Position numbers and translations under genes: made by a program. Below, in pieces: positions 33,001 through 57,916 of a DNA stretch of 64,000 nt. The DNA is taken from contig OX442420.1 in assembly GCA_949361645.1 (NCBI GenBank), positions 7,080,234 through 7,144,233 on the forward strand. Reading direction: 5' to 3'. Source of the DNA: Spongilla lacustris. Lineage: Eukaryota > Porifera > Demospongiae > Spongillida > Spongillidae. Below the pieces are notes generated by a model, which saw nothing but the letters and a program-made list of their open reading frames with translations, was not told where the DNA came from and ran no database searches. Position 1 is the first letter of the stretch. Every line of letters starts with the position of its first letter.

Positions 33001-33469
33001 CCACACACAACACATAACAACCCATGGTTGACACACACATCACAAGCTCACACACAACACATAACAACCCATGGTCGACACACACATGACAACCCAATGG
33101 GTGCCCCCAGCTTTTCTGGAAGGGGGGCGCCATTTGACAGCCGTGAATACGTTGTCTGCTTTTGGCCGATTCAACCAGCGGGGAGGGGGGGGGGGGGGGG
33201 TGCTGCTGTCCGCTTTTGGCCGATTTAACGAGCAGGGGGAGGGGGTGCAGTCCGCTTTCAACCAATTCAATCAGTGAGGTGTCCGCCCTCTCGGCCGATC
33301 CAGTCATACTATCAGTGGGCGGTAGGTGCAGTCCGCTTTCAGTGCGCATGTATGTAAACTTTTATTACAAGGGGGAGGGGGGCGCCATTCAGTCCCGAAG
33401 GGGGGGGGGGGGGGGGGGGGGGGGGGGGAGGGCATGGCCCCCCCTTCCCCCCCACACCCTGGGGACGCC

Positions 33470-34640
33470 CTTGAACCCATACATCACAAGCTCCCTCACA
33501 ACACATCACAACCCATACATCATAAGCTCCCATGTGCAATCACGCACCACACATCACAAACTCCCACACAGTCCCCTACAACACACAACCCATGGTCTAC
33601 ACACATGACAAGCTCCCACACACTCCCCTACAACACATAACCCATGGTCTACACACATGACAAGCTTCCACACACTCCCCTACAACACATAACCCATGGT
33701 CTACACACATGACAAGCTCCCACACACTCCCCTACAACACAGAACCCATGGTCTACACACATGACAAGCTCCCACACACTCCCCTACAACACATAACCCA
33801 TGGTCTACACACATGACAAGCTCCCACACACTCCCTTACAACACATAACCCATGGTCTACACACACGACAAGCTCCCACACACTCCCCTACAACACATAA
33901 CCCATGGTCTACACACATGACAAGCTCCCACACACTCACCTACAACCAGTACCGGGTTTAGGAGGGGGGGGAGGGGGGGCGACTGGGGCAGCTGCCCAGG
34001 GCCCACTGCTTTATGAGGCTCATAATGATTTCATGATTTATGATTTTAGTTAGTAGTGCACGCGAAGCGGAGCATCAAAACGTCGCTAACTCGGAATGTA
34101 TTAATTGCAAGAAGGACCCCCCCCCCCCCTTGCTCGTATTTCAGTTGGCAATCGCAAGGGGTCCCCCCCCCCCCCCCTTTCAGCACTCCCCCCCGGTCCC
34201 CCCCCCCCCCCCACCCCCCCCCCCCCCGCTCGTATTCAGACGATCGCAAGGGGGACCAGCCCCCCCCCCCCCCCCCGCTTGCATTTGGACTGGCCGGGCC
34301 CATGAAGGCTAATTGCCCAGGGACCATGACAGTCTAAATCCGGCCCTGCCTACAACACACAACCCATGATCTACACACATGACAAGCTCCCACACACTCA
34401 CCTACAACACATAACCCATGGTCTACACACGACAAGCTCCACAACCCATGGTCTACATGTACACACACATCACAACCCATACATTACAAGCTCCCACATA
34501 ACCCATGATCTACATGTACACTCACACAAAACATCACAACCCATGGTCTACACACATCACAAGCTCCCACACACTCACACACAACACATCACAACCTATG
34601 GTCACTCACACACAACTTACAAATATAATCCACGGCCCAA
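33470..34640 (+). repeat. 52-bp minisatellite interrupted by a hAT MITE
   Basis: The motif CCCATGGTCTACACACATGA with CAAGCTCCCACACACTCCCC recurs every 52 bp (for example 33591 and 33643) for about seven well-kept units to 33946. After the MITE it continues in degraded form to about 34640. Similar CCCATGG/ACACACAT pieces also occur at 33000-33090. Confidence 0.9.
33947..34348. mobile_element. hAT MITE, 402 bp, poly-C rich
   Basis: Left end CAGTACCGGGTTTAGGAGG and right end CTAAATCCGGCCCTG are imperfect inverted repeats, with an 8-bp duplication CCTACAAC at 33939-33946 and 34349-34356. The element interrupts a 52-bp minisatellite. Four poly-C runs inside produce proline-rich pseudo-ORFs. A related element ends at about 5872 (CTAAATCCGGCCCTG). 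Confidence 0.85.
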
Positions 34641-35200
34641 CTCACACGATGCGTGCATACACTTGTTTCGATTCGCTAGTTCCGGTCCTGCATTCATATG
34701 AACCTTAATTCACGATCGATCTGTAATGCACTCAGGCTGATGGGGTGGTCGTTTGTATGTCCAGCGCTACACCATAGATAGTATAATACTATCTAGAGGA
34801 GGATCCATTTTAAATGACGCGCACTCGAAGATAATAAATAGATATTACGCTCTAATAAAATGCGCCACGTGTTCAATCTAAAATGTCGTCTACTTCGCTA
34901 TAACTGTTGACGGCAAGGAAATCGCGAACTACTAGAATGCAACAGCGCTGCAGCTGGCAAATTTGTTCTCTCTGACCTAGCTGGAATTTTTAATCGGAGT
35001 TTCACTATTTGTTTAAAATACCGGTATGTGTCTGAAACATCGCGTTATCGGGGTGTCAGAGTGGAGGCTGAGAGTTATTAGAACCTAATGGTGGTTGGCA
35101 ACCGGAAAGCAGAATTTCCAGCGTTGTTGCGAAACGTGAGGTAGCCACACCACTGAGCAGATATAATCGCGACTGACGCGGCTAGCCATATAGCTAGCGC
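34641..35200. other. Unassigned intergenic stretch
   Basis: One hairpin, ATAGATAGTATAATACTATCTA (34783), similar in its left part to 46085. Otherwise nothing recognised up to the candidate exon at 35214. Confidence 0.4.
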
Positions 35201-35213
35201 TGATGGTGGCGCC

Positions 35214-35405
35214 ATGGCGGCAGTATCTTTAGAACCACATTCAAGAGGTTCATATTTATTGTATTGTCATTCATTTTCACGTGCAGTTGATTTTTTTTAT
35301 CAGCAACTTCAAGAATCATCAAAGTCATCCCTAATTGTCAGAAGAGCGCTGTGTCAATGGAACAGAATGGCACCGTTAGACGACTTGTTGCAAAAACGGA
35401 GGTAA
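35214..35405 (+). CDS. Candidate first exon, unassigned
   Basis: An ATG in good context (GCCATGGCGG) opens 63 codons that run into CGGAGGTAAGA, a good splice donor at about 35401. The peptide starts MAAVSLEPHSRGSYLLYC and has no domain I recognise. A following exon could not be fixed. Frames at 35842-36027 and 36213-36464 are the nearest candidates but lack convincing acceptors. Confidence 0.25.
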   Translation: MAAVSLEPHSRGSYLLYCHSFSRAVDFFYQQLQESSKSSLIVRRALCQWNRMAPLDDLLQKRR

Positions 35406-36900
35406 GAACAATCAACACCGAAGTACACCAGCAAAAAATTGTGCTAGTCTTAGATTTAACAGCAGCTAGCAGAGGTGGTAAGTTATTATGGCCATCTAAA
35501 TGCTTCATGATCTAAGCCAACTAGGCATCATGGGTGTTTTGTGATTTGGCATGTAGCTGTTTGCATATCATTTGTGTATCATTGTTTATCTTGTACTGAT
35601 TTCTGCAGGTGTTCCCATTTTCATCTCTGCCATGTTCAGTTGCTGTAAGTGCTATTGTTACAATTCTGCTTTTACTTCCATGTAACTGTAGGTATCGCAT
35701 TCTAGTCCTACCTTTCCTTGTGATCAGGTAGATTTCCAGGATGTAAATTATTGAAGTGTTCATAGTGATTTTCCCCCCAGTTGGCTGTGCAAGAAGAAGA
35801 TAGGTAGCTAATTTTAGTTCAGAAACTAACTCCTGTATCCGATGTTCCAGAGCTTCTACATGTACTCCAAGCGAACCTGTTACCACGCAAAAGACCCCAT
35901 CACGTCCACCAATGAAGGTCATTGCACGCAGAAGCATCAACTCTCAACTTGTGAAACAGTCACTAGAGGTACAGAAAACAGGGTAATCAGCCTGACAAAG
36001 GTGCAGGAACATTTGGGGGAGTATTGAAGTTCATATGCAGTTTACCTTTCCCAGTTTTTCTAGGTCAACCTGCGATGAAAACAGAACAGAGTATGGGCCT
36101 GAAAAATTCAGCAGAATAGGGAGTTTCTTACTCAGCAAGAAATGGTACGTTACTGTTCAAATGAACACATTGCTATAACCTGACTTTCTTGTAGCTTACT
36201 ACCATTAATACAATGGTGGATGACAATGCTGTACTCATTGCATCACAGTGGTGGCAGTCGCAGGACATTGCACATGTGTACACTACAGGGATCGTTGCTC
36301 AGATCAACAGCTTGGAATTCCTAGAGAAAGACTGCACACCTTGGGAACTTCTAATTCTTTTTGGAAACAGACTCACAGACAAAAAAAAAACAGCTGGATT
36401 GTGTAAAGATTATGTAATTGTTTTTATAAATTCATTCCTTTATAAAATTAAAATTTATTCCTAGTTATTTAATGGCTGCACTTTCTCGTTCCCAGACCAA
36501 TGAGGAATTACCACACTGCTATACAATGTAAAAATTGTGGCATTAGTAACATAATCTGTGGTATTTACACGTACACACATTGCTCTTATGAGTCAGTAAA
36601 ACCATTGCATTTCTGAATTGCTACTGTAACGTGCAAATTTTGCTACCAACGTAAAAAATACGTGCCATGTAGAACACAGCATTAGCAAATCACCGTTTAC
36701 ATCGGTTTACAACAACATTGACATCAGATCATATGGAACTACTCTAGATCTTCAGGGTAGCAAAGCAAACATTTTTTCCTGTGAATTGGTGACCTGTATA
36801 GTAAGATGCGTTGCTGATGAGTTATTATACACATAACACACCTACATGTTTATTTTATTAAAAAAAGAATTGGTTGTACAACCGTGACAGCTTGCACGGA
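35406..36900. other. Stretch with weak ORFs only
   Basis: A minus-strand frame (35521-35940) contains a possible coiled-coil stretch (HVEALEHRIQELVSELKLA), and plus frames occur at 35842 and 36213. No domain and no consistent splice model were found on either strand. Confidence 0.35.
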
Positions 36901-36904
36901 TACA

Positions 36905-37104
36905 GGAAATCTATAAGGGGGAGGGGGGGGGGGGGGGTCCGACATGAATAATCAATAGGGGGAGGGTGCGGGAGGGTTATGTGCACCCTCCCGCGCGAAG
37001 CAAGGAAGCTTTTGGGGGTCGCGCTCTTAGCGACACAGACTATCTATCAATACTTTGAAGCCTTAAACTGGGGCGAAAGACTAAAAAATGGCGGCAAATA
37101 ATGG

Positions 37105-37140
<36 letters not shown>

Positions 37141-37145
37141 GGGAG
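36905..37145. repeat. Two poly-G tracts in MITE-like sequence
   Basis: G runs at about 36919-36937 and 37109-37139. Between them, AGGGGGAGGGTGCGGGAGGG resembles 6278-6297 in duplicon A, and TTGAAGCCTTAAACTGGGGC resembles 5503-5520. No gene is present. Confidence 0.45.
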
Positions 37146-37305
37146 TGGAAGGGAACAGAACGTATTTATCCGCATTTCACATTGGAAGGGAACAGAACGT
37201 ATTTATCCGCATTTCACATTTGATTGAACTAATGGTTGTTGTCCGTTTTGGGGCTCGATACAAGAAGTGGCCTGTGTGATAACTGGTCACTGGGACTATA
37301 GAAGT

Positions 37306-39689
37306 TAGTCTCGCAAGCCAGACGTACTTAGTCGTCGTACGTGCGAGTGGACTGGGGACGAGTGAAACGTTCTGGGAAGTACGTCTGGTTACTTTGGCCA
37401 GTGTTTACATGTCCAAAGGAATTTAATCAACAATCATGTCACACGGCGGTGAAAATATTCATATCAGCGGTTTTAATAACGTAACCTTCCAATAATAGCT
37501 CAGTCACCGTTCAGAAGTGTTTTCTGGGCTAACGAAGAGACCAGCTGAAATTTTCCGACTTTGATGTCAGATGATATGCATCTGTCGTACACAGCGGTAA
37601 CATTACGTTGAGACATACATCATGATACATGTACAGTGGAAACCATCACACTTGGAACAATAATTTTTTGGTGACAACACTTGAATTTATTTCAATAACA
37701 ATAAGCTCAAATGCAAATCTGACAACGTAGGCATAGTGTACAACTATTTTTCAATACATACTGAAAATTAAAAAGCATCACGTGACTATTTACTTTTGTT
37801 ATTAAATTTTGTTGTGACCCCGGCCAGTACTAAAACAATTTAAAGCTGAATTCCTTCTCCTGTAGGCAATAGATCTTAGCCAAATTTGCAAAATATCTAG
37901 AGAACAAGCATCACCAACCTTTGGCCGCGTCCGTTTTTAAGTCCGGTAAATAGTTACAGTTTTATCGAGTAGGATGAGCGTTTTTAGTTAGTAAAAGCTT
38001 AGGGATGCTATTTCGTAGTACGCTCTCACTGAACGGCTGTATTTCGTCTCCGACTCGTCACATGTTAGATCTATCGCAGAAGCGTACTTCGGAGGCGATG
38101 GACCCTCCTCTGCCGTTAGAAAAGTGCTATCAAAGACGAATACCTGAAAACTTCCGCCATTTCCCAATGAATTGCATTTGAAACGTCATCATAGCGTCAT
38201 TTTTCGTATGAATATATTTTTAATGTGACGTCTTCGTATATGTTTATCCAGTGGGTGCAAGCATAGATCTAATATCTATGGTGCAAGTGCTGTCAATGGA
38301 GATTGCAAAAAAGCCACGACGAACGGCTAGTAAATCAGCAGCGTCAATATGGGCAGGCCTAGAAATGGCAAGAGCAAGAGGCAACCCCAAAAGCTGGAGA
38401 CGAAAAGCAGTGAAATTAGTAATATAAGCGGCCTGGATGGTAGGCCTACTAGCTGGTACGCGGACCGCTTATTCCACCGCTTTTCGTTTCCAGCATTGGA
38501 GTTGCCTCTTGCTCAATGCCGTTTCTAGAGGCCTGCCCAGATCAATGCTGCTGCTTAAGCCCTTTACTAGCCATTCGTGGCCCACAGGTACTGGATAAAC
38601 AAAGACCGAAGACGTCACATTAAAAATATATTCATACGAAAAATGACGTTTCAAATGCAATTCATAGGGAAATGGCGGAAGTTTTCAGGTACTCTTCTTT
38701 GATAGCACTTTTTTTAACGGCAAAGGAGGGTCTATTGCCTCGGAAGTACGCTTTTGCGATAGATTTAACATATGCCGAGTCGGAGACGAAATATAGCCGT
38801 TCAGTGAGAGCGAGCCTAAAACGCTCATCCAGCTCGATAACACTGTAACTATTTACCGGACTTAAAAACGGACGCGGCCAAAGGTTGGTGATGCTTGTTC
38901 TCTAGATATATTGCAAATTTGGCTAAGATCTATTGCCTACAGGAGGAGGAATTCAGCTTACAATTTCTTTTGTACTGGGGTCACAACAAGTGTTAATAAC
39001 AAAAGTAAATAGTCACGTGATGCTTTTTAATTTTCAGTATGTATTGAAAATTAGTTGTACACTATGCCTACGTTGTCAGATTTGCATTTGAGCTTATTGT
39101 TATTGAAATAAATTCAAGTGTTGTCAATAAAAGTACCAAAAAATTATTGTTCCAAGTGTGATGGTTTCCACTGTAGCCGTGACCTGATCTTTCATCAGTG
39201 CTATAAGTGGACTTACTACGACAACTATGGACTGGTTATATAATTACAAACCTTTCGTAACACGTCGAAAGCCTTAGGTAGCAGACAATAGCAGAGTGAT
39301 TTCCCTCTTCCAGTGGAAGGGGGAAATCATTCTGCTATTGGGTAAGCTCACAAAAACATCATTTCCTCTAATAAATCATCTGACAGCACGCTCTTACAGC
39401 TCCCTGAGTTGTGCGTATCCCAGATGACGATGTGCAAGCCAACAGCTGTACTGATCGCTTCGGTAAATAGTAATATTATTAAATTTAGCGCCATTTCTTA
39501 ATTATAAGCCGTCGAATAAACGTTATGATGTAATTGACACGTGATAAAACACCTGCCTGCAATCTGATTGGTTAGGTTTGTGAAAAGTAAACACTGGCCA
39601 AAGTAACCAGACGTACTTTCCAGGTATGTTTTACTCGTTCCCAGTCCGTCATATTTCGTACGACTAAGTACGTCTGGCTTGCGAGACTA
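37306..39689. mobile_element. Foldback element, about 2.4 kb
   Basis: Starts TAGTCTCGCAAGCCAGACGT and ends with the reverse complement. The two halves match inversely almost throughout: CCAGTGTTTAC near 37398 and GTAAACACTGG near 39587; CCGGTAAATAGTTACAG near 37943 and CTGTAACTATTTACCGG near 38846; the TATTCATACGAAAAATGACG region on both sides. The centre is near 38440-38480. A small basic ORF (38296-38427) sits at the inner edge of the left arm. No clear target duplication. Confidence 0.8.
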
Positions 39690-39949
39690 TATACATGTAG
39701 AAGTCCCATAAAGTTAAAAGTACAGTAGTTTATGGTGAATACCGGGCATAACGAGATAATGCCGATTGCGATCGGGCGGGTGCGTGATTTCTGTACGCGT
39801 AGGCCTAAATCTTTTAGCGCATTACATAATTAACTTTTGCTTTCTTGGAAAAGTAACTCAAGATACTTGCCGAATGAGCATCTGGATGATACGCTATATC
39901 ACGTGGGATGTTGTTAATTGCATTCATTAATAGTATTTTATTCATCATC

Positions 39950-40040
39950 GGGTCTGAGGGGGGGGGGGGGGGGGGGGGGGTCCGGACACCACCGACCCCC
40001 CCCCCCCCCCCCCCCCTCCCCTGTATCCGCCACTGCACTG
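39950..40040. repeat. G-run / C-run inverted pair with CAGTGGCGGATACAGG end
   Basis: About 24 G (39957-39980), then GTCCGGACACCACCGA, then about 20 C, then CTCCCCTGTATCCGCCACTG. On the minus strand this begins CAGTGGCGGATACAGGGG, the shared end of the G-run MITE family in this window. Confidence 0.55.
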
Positions 40041-40524
40041 CTGTCTGCTGCCAGAGCATGAAACTTGACAAATCTACATGCACTGTTTACAGGTTCAGTG
40101 AGATTACCCATGCACGCAGATCGAGGTACACCTGTTGTTGTCAGTCATATCAAGAAACTCACTCAGCTTGTCATCATGAAAACAGACTTGGTGGTGTCAC
40201 TACTTTTATATCAAAACTGAGCAACATTGCATATGGCCGGACTGAACAGTATTTTACATAGTAACATAGTTGATCAGTGTTTCTCTATGGTATCATAATG
40301 CAACCTGCACACCAGGCTATTAATCCTTGAGCATTTTCATAAACAAGCAACTTGAAGAAGATCAGGATTCAGGAACCAGGGAAAACCAGTTGAAATTAGA
40401 ATTACACCATCCCCACTTAACTTTCTTAATTGCATGCATGGACATCCGGCCATTCTATAACATCAAGAATCACCGGCAGTGCCATTTTGTAGCATATTAT
40501 GCAGTTCGAGAGTCTGAACGTATA
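40041..40524. other. Unassigned intergenic stretch
   Basis: Two short plus-strand frames (to 40261 and 40327-40593) without recognisable domains. The second runs into duplicon B. Confidence 0.4.
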
Positions 40525-40742
40525 CATGTACAGATTACTCGCAACAACCCCCACGTATCTTATAAATCCACTTACCGGGTTATGAATTTATAATTCATGA
40601 GGGGGAGGGTACGTTACGGTCCCAAAATCTAAATCTTCATGAATACCAATTGGTGTAACCTATCACCACCACACAAATAAGCAGTGGATTTAGCGAGTGC
40701 ATTTCTGATATGAAGAAGTTGAAAAGAAATCCGTATAGAGGG

Positions 40743-40773
<31 letters not shown>

Positions 40774-41429
40774 AATCCACATAGTCAAAACAATGCGTAC
40801 TTGCTTAAGTATGGAGACAGGTTGTACGTAACCAATAGTCAAAGCAGATGGTCCAGGATTCAGGGCCGATCTAGGCATTCGAAGTGTTTGGACTCCCCAG
40901 GTACAGGTGGAAGCGTTGTTTGATATAAAAGTCATTGACACAGCTCAGACGCACCATCACACCTGCATCGAACACCAGAATCAATTTTGGACGCAGGGGC
41001 TCTAGAGAAGAAGGAGCTATATAAAAGGCAGCGGAAGATAGTCGAGGTACATTTACTCCTTTCGTAACATCCGTTGATGGGCTTCTCCACAGAGATCGAG
41101 GCAGAACATTTTTTGAAGCACATAGCTACCAGCATAGCAGCAAGATGGGAAAATCATATGCAGAAACGTGTGCATTCGTCAGAGCTCGACTTTTATTGGC
41201 CCTGGTTCGAGCATCAAGCTTATGTCTAAGAGGATCTATAGGGTAAAGTAACTAGGCTTTGATGATGGGGCATCACTTCCTACAGTCATGCAACAGGCTT
41301 TAGCATTTTTTTAAGCATTTGTTTATGTGTCTGTTATTCATGTTTTGTAATTCTTTCACATGTTTGAAAAAAATATATAACTTGCTATATATGTATGTAA
41401 GGTACATTACGTAATGGTAACAGTATATG

Positions 41430-41599
41430 TTTGGTAACTAATTACCTCATCACGCTAGTGATATACGAATTGAACGTCGCATCTAATAAAAAGTGGAGTT
41501 TTGTGTCGTATCATTGGTCGGCACGAGAGACAAGGCCTGCATGCGCCTGGAGTAAAAGATCATCGGTTTCGCTTGAAAGGTAGACGTTCTTTATTGTCA
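41430..41599 (+). promoter_or_regulatory. Conserved 5'-proximal region of Roco copy B
   Basis: Counterpart of 6600-6789. It differs by the CAAGGCCTGCATGCGCC insert and by the absence of the TTAATTACACAGGC stretch present in copy A. The ORF is open upstream to 41501 without an ATG, so the first ATG at 41600 is the simplest start. Confidence 0.35.
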
Positions 41600-54098
<12,499 letters not shown>

Positions 54099-54339
54099 AG
54101 GTATTAACTGTACAGATGTTGCATTTATTTTTTACACCAGCTTTAATTTTTTTTTTGTATTTAGCAATTTGACTTGTATTTCTTCATGTCTAGTATACAT
54201 GTGTTTGAATTCATTTCATGATAAAATCGTTGCTATTTATTGTACTACACTCTTCTCCCACCCACCAATTGAAGTCAATTCCATCCATATCACTCTGGTG
54301 GTCTACGCACTCCCTAAGGATAAATCTTGTGTCTAGGTT

Positions 54340-55620
54340 CTTCAACTGACACCTTTGGCTCCACTACGGCTGGCTCTGTAGGATGTACATTTAGATTCCT
54401 CACCCATCACACCCTCAGGCTCTGTATACCTTCTCTCCACGGAAGGTATCGCATCCACATCTACTGCAGATTTCTGCTGGATGGTACAACCCGGTTTCGT
54501 ACCACCAAGGACTGTCCTTAAAACTATGCACATGGTCTGCATGCCTTCTTCAGGAAATATTGAATGTAACCTGTACCCACATGTCACAGTACATGTTGCA
54601 CTTTGTGAATTGATTATATTAGCAGGAAAAACAGATAAACAAAAGCCAGGGCAATCATGATTATCTTACTAGTTTGAGGCAGTTTGTTGTGGGGCAAAGG
54701 GTACTAGTTTGTAATTTCATGCAAGGACCCAAGTGGGTTAAGGCAATAGCAGTGGCCTAATATCATATGTGGTACATGTGGCATATTTCTGCCAACTGGT
54801 GCATGAACTTGCCATAGTAGTGAACCAATATAAGAAAGGAACATTGTTCTGTATAGTTCTTTACGGCCCTTGCCTTTCGTACTGCCTCCACCTTTGCATC
54901 TGCCATGCCTATCCCTTTCTTACTCAATACACGCCCCAGGTATTCCACCGAGTCAGCCCAGAATATGTACATTTCCCCATAAAAAGTTGAATATTTGATG
55001 TCACACTTAATAAGCATCAGGGTCTGTACCAGTTTAGAAGGCTATAATACACAATAATGGATGCAATAATATTACCGGGCATTCTCCATGTAGTGTGTTA
55101 CATTGACGATGTTTTGATTACGGGGAGATCTACAATATTAACTGAATTTGCCAAAACTTTAAAATCCCTACAGATACGTAACCTTTTAGGTGCAAACCAA
55201 GCACTGTATGGTTCCTTTAAATAAAAAATTTAATCTCCAAATGACCTAACTCCATACCAACTTCTCTCTACAGTACAAAGGGAACAGGTCTAGCTATATA
55301 ATAACAGGGAGATTATTATCTTTGACCCTTTTGTTGGTCTTAAATTGCTTAATCACAACCAGCATACCTTTGTAATAAGGTGTTAACTGAATAGGCACCT
55401 GCCATTCCAATTCCAAGGCTTTTCCCGTGAATCTGACTCCACCAATCTCTGCCAATCAGCAGGCCAGGTCCATTACAACCCATGATATACAATGTTATAT
55501 ATATGTAACATGTCCATATGTCACATTCACATCCAGCTTTCCCAATTACACTCATGACCTCATTTGTATATGCCATATTTTATATTGATACCACTGCTCC
55601 AGTATCAATTTTCCATGCAT
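54340..55620. pseudogene. Ty3/gypsy-like retroelement debris (duplicon B)
   Basis: Counterpart of 14880-16340 and slightly shorter. It keeps the RT catalytic motif as YIDD (about 55105-55125, plus strand) and an aspartic-protease DTGA motif followed by VVSI on the minus strand near 55600. Linker GPGLLIGRDWW lies at about 55460 (minus). The RT thumb stretch is at 55017-54763 (minus), with GRVLSKKGIG and HYYGKF. Small deletions relative to A show independent decay. Confidence 0.65.
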
Positions 55621-56520
55621 ATTTTCACCTTCTCAATCCTTATTACTATGGAAACCAAACATCACAATGCACCATATAAATTATTCAACATACATTTACT
55701 TGTAAGGAGAAATTAGTGATATTTTATTAAGTAAGTGTTAAGAATAATTACATTTGAATCATTGTACTGGGGCATATTGCATGTATGTACTATTGAGCAC
55801 ATTGAAGAAGGCTTGCTAATGCAGGGTCAAATATATGTCATATGGTTGGTCACCAAGTCACCACAGATATATGCTTAGTACACTTGTCATGTAGTTCCGC
55901 TATTCAATGTTGCCTATCTGAACTGGTTGGTTGATTAGTTGAATCAGCCAACTGATGCTGATTTCTGGCAGTGTGATCTGAAATTCAAAGTTGCTGAAAA
56001 GATGCACCCTCCAAGCTTTGTTATGTCTATGCCAGGGGAAGCTCTCCAAGCTGAAAATCCAAAACAAATTTGTGTAAAGAAAATTTTGAGAATTTCATTG
56101 ATATATAAGTTTGTTATATTTAAGCTACACAGATATACACATTACAGAAAACAAAATATTGAGCTACACTAAACTAATATCTACTTCAATTGTGGTCCTT
56201 CTTCCAAGCAAATCGTTAGCATTCTGGCCCATCAGCGTAATGCCCAGGGGGCAGTATATTGAGGCTAAGACCTCAGGCTAGAAATGACTTGTCCTGATGG
56301 CTTTCTTGGCAACCCTTGAGGGAGCTTCTTATGTCTCTTTTCTGCAACCACCAAGTACCTCCACGACCAATGGGACACATACCCAACCTCTCTCTGTACA
56401 GGAATGTTGTTCTTGGAATGTTTGTCCTGCATGTGCGTGTTCTCCCAGTATAACCTGAGGTCATGCTTGCTCCCAATAAAAAGTTTGAGTTGAGCGGATT
56501 GACAGCCTTCAGGTCAAATG

Positions 56521-56793
56521 CTACTCAACATGAGAGAGATCAGTTAGGCACCAACACATGTACATCAGCTGGATGTGGTCTGTCCTTTGTTGAGGTGAGC
56601 CCACAACCTGAGCAAGACAAGCCCTACCGCAGAAATCTGCAAAGCTGTCATGAAGGCGGCTGTGCCTTGTGACAACATCACCACCTGAATGACATATCAG
56701 GGCATGGTGCCCATATAGGGTTTGGGATCGGAGCAGTGACTGTGTGCGCAGGTATCTGCATCTGTGAAACTGAGTGAAAGCCCGAGCAACCAT
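56521..56793 (-). pseudogene. RLE-type retrotransposon fragment, duplicon B copy
   Basis: Matches 17092-17382 (LYGHHALICHSGGDVVTRHSRL and SFADFCGRACL). The upstream zinc cysteines are scrambled by small indels, and an eight-residue segment (PVKE region) is lost. It is decayed on its own since duplication. Confidence 0.5.
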
Positions 56794-56919
56794 TTCACTA
56801 AGGTTTGTCCACTTTATTGGGTAGCAGGTGTAATCATGACTATCCTGTGCACGTATTTACGATACGCGGCGATATAGATCATCAATTGGGACAGTTTCCG
56901 CGAAAACTTCCAATAATCG

Positions 56920-57690
56920 TGTTACAAAAATGCTTCTTGTTTGAATCGCTATATCCTCCGAACACTAAACGCTATTGAGTTCCTATTTTCAACAGTTCAT
57001 ACAACACCATTTATCTATGGTAAAATACATGGAGTCTGCACTTGCTCCGTGCCAGTATTGCAACGTTCGATACCCGACACGGTCGGTTATCGAACGTTGC
57101 AATACTGGCATGGAGCAAGTGCAGACTCCATGTAACCTGCCATAACTTTCGACAGGAATGTTCAAATCGCTTCAAATACGGTTTGTGGGTAGATAGGTCC
57201 TGCAGCTATCCATTTGTTCTGTTCATTAATTTTTATGCATCCGTTACAAAAATACAGTTGAAAAAACACATTTTTGCGCTCGATTTCGCGCCAATGATTT
57301 GGCGTACCACTCGATGTATGGGGGAGGCGGGGATTATAAGTTTATAACATTGGCGTGAATCAAGCGGGAAAAACATGCACGTAGTTTGTTAACTGTATCT
57401 CCTTAGCGGATGGTATAAAAATTAACGAACAAAGAAATCGATAGGTATTGGACCTCTCTACCTACAAAACAAATTTTAAAAGAGATTTGATTACTCCTAT
57501 CTAAAGTTATGGAGGGTTTGAACCAGGTGGGGTATCGAACGTTGCAATATTGGCAAGGAGCAAGTGCAAGATTCCAAACTGTATTTTACCATACAGAAAT
57601 GGTGTAGTATGTAGTGTTGAAAATAGGAAGTCCATAGCTTTAACCATTCGGGAGATATAGCGATTCAAACAAGAAGCATTTTTATGACAC
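56920..57690. mobile_element. Foldback element at the right edge of duplicon B
   Basis: Left ATGCTTCTTGTTTGAATCGC is matched by GCGATTCAAACAAGAAGCAT on the right, and similarity continues through the AAAATACA and GCACTTGCTCC blocks. A perfect inner hairpin lies at 57027-57133. The interior (57134-57530) is unique and contains a TATCGAACGTTGCAATA copy near the right arm. Duplicon homology with copy A ends within its first bases. Confidence 0.75.
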
Positions 57691-57916
57691 GATTATTTTA
57701 TCATGTTATAAAACATAGTACGTTTTCTGGCAACCAAAATGCAATCACCCTGTTATTAATTGTGACCAATAAAATAAATCTTTTTCAGTTGCTACTGCAA
57801 CCAGTTGGTTAGGATGGGTTAACACATGCAGTGTAATGACACAGCTGCTTTCAAATGTATATGACATTTTTAATTTAACTTATATCGATTACTGCACTGT
57901 ACACAAAAGCTGATTG

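Noticed and set aside
34040..34340. Proline-rich and glycine-rich ORFs on both strands
   Set aside because: Poly-C runs inside the hAT MITE. The same DNA is open in several frames.
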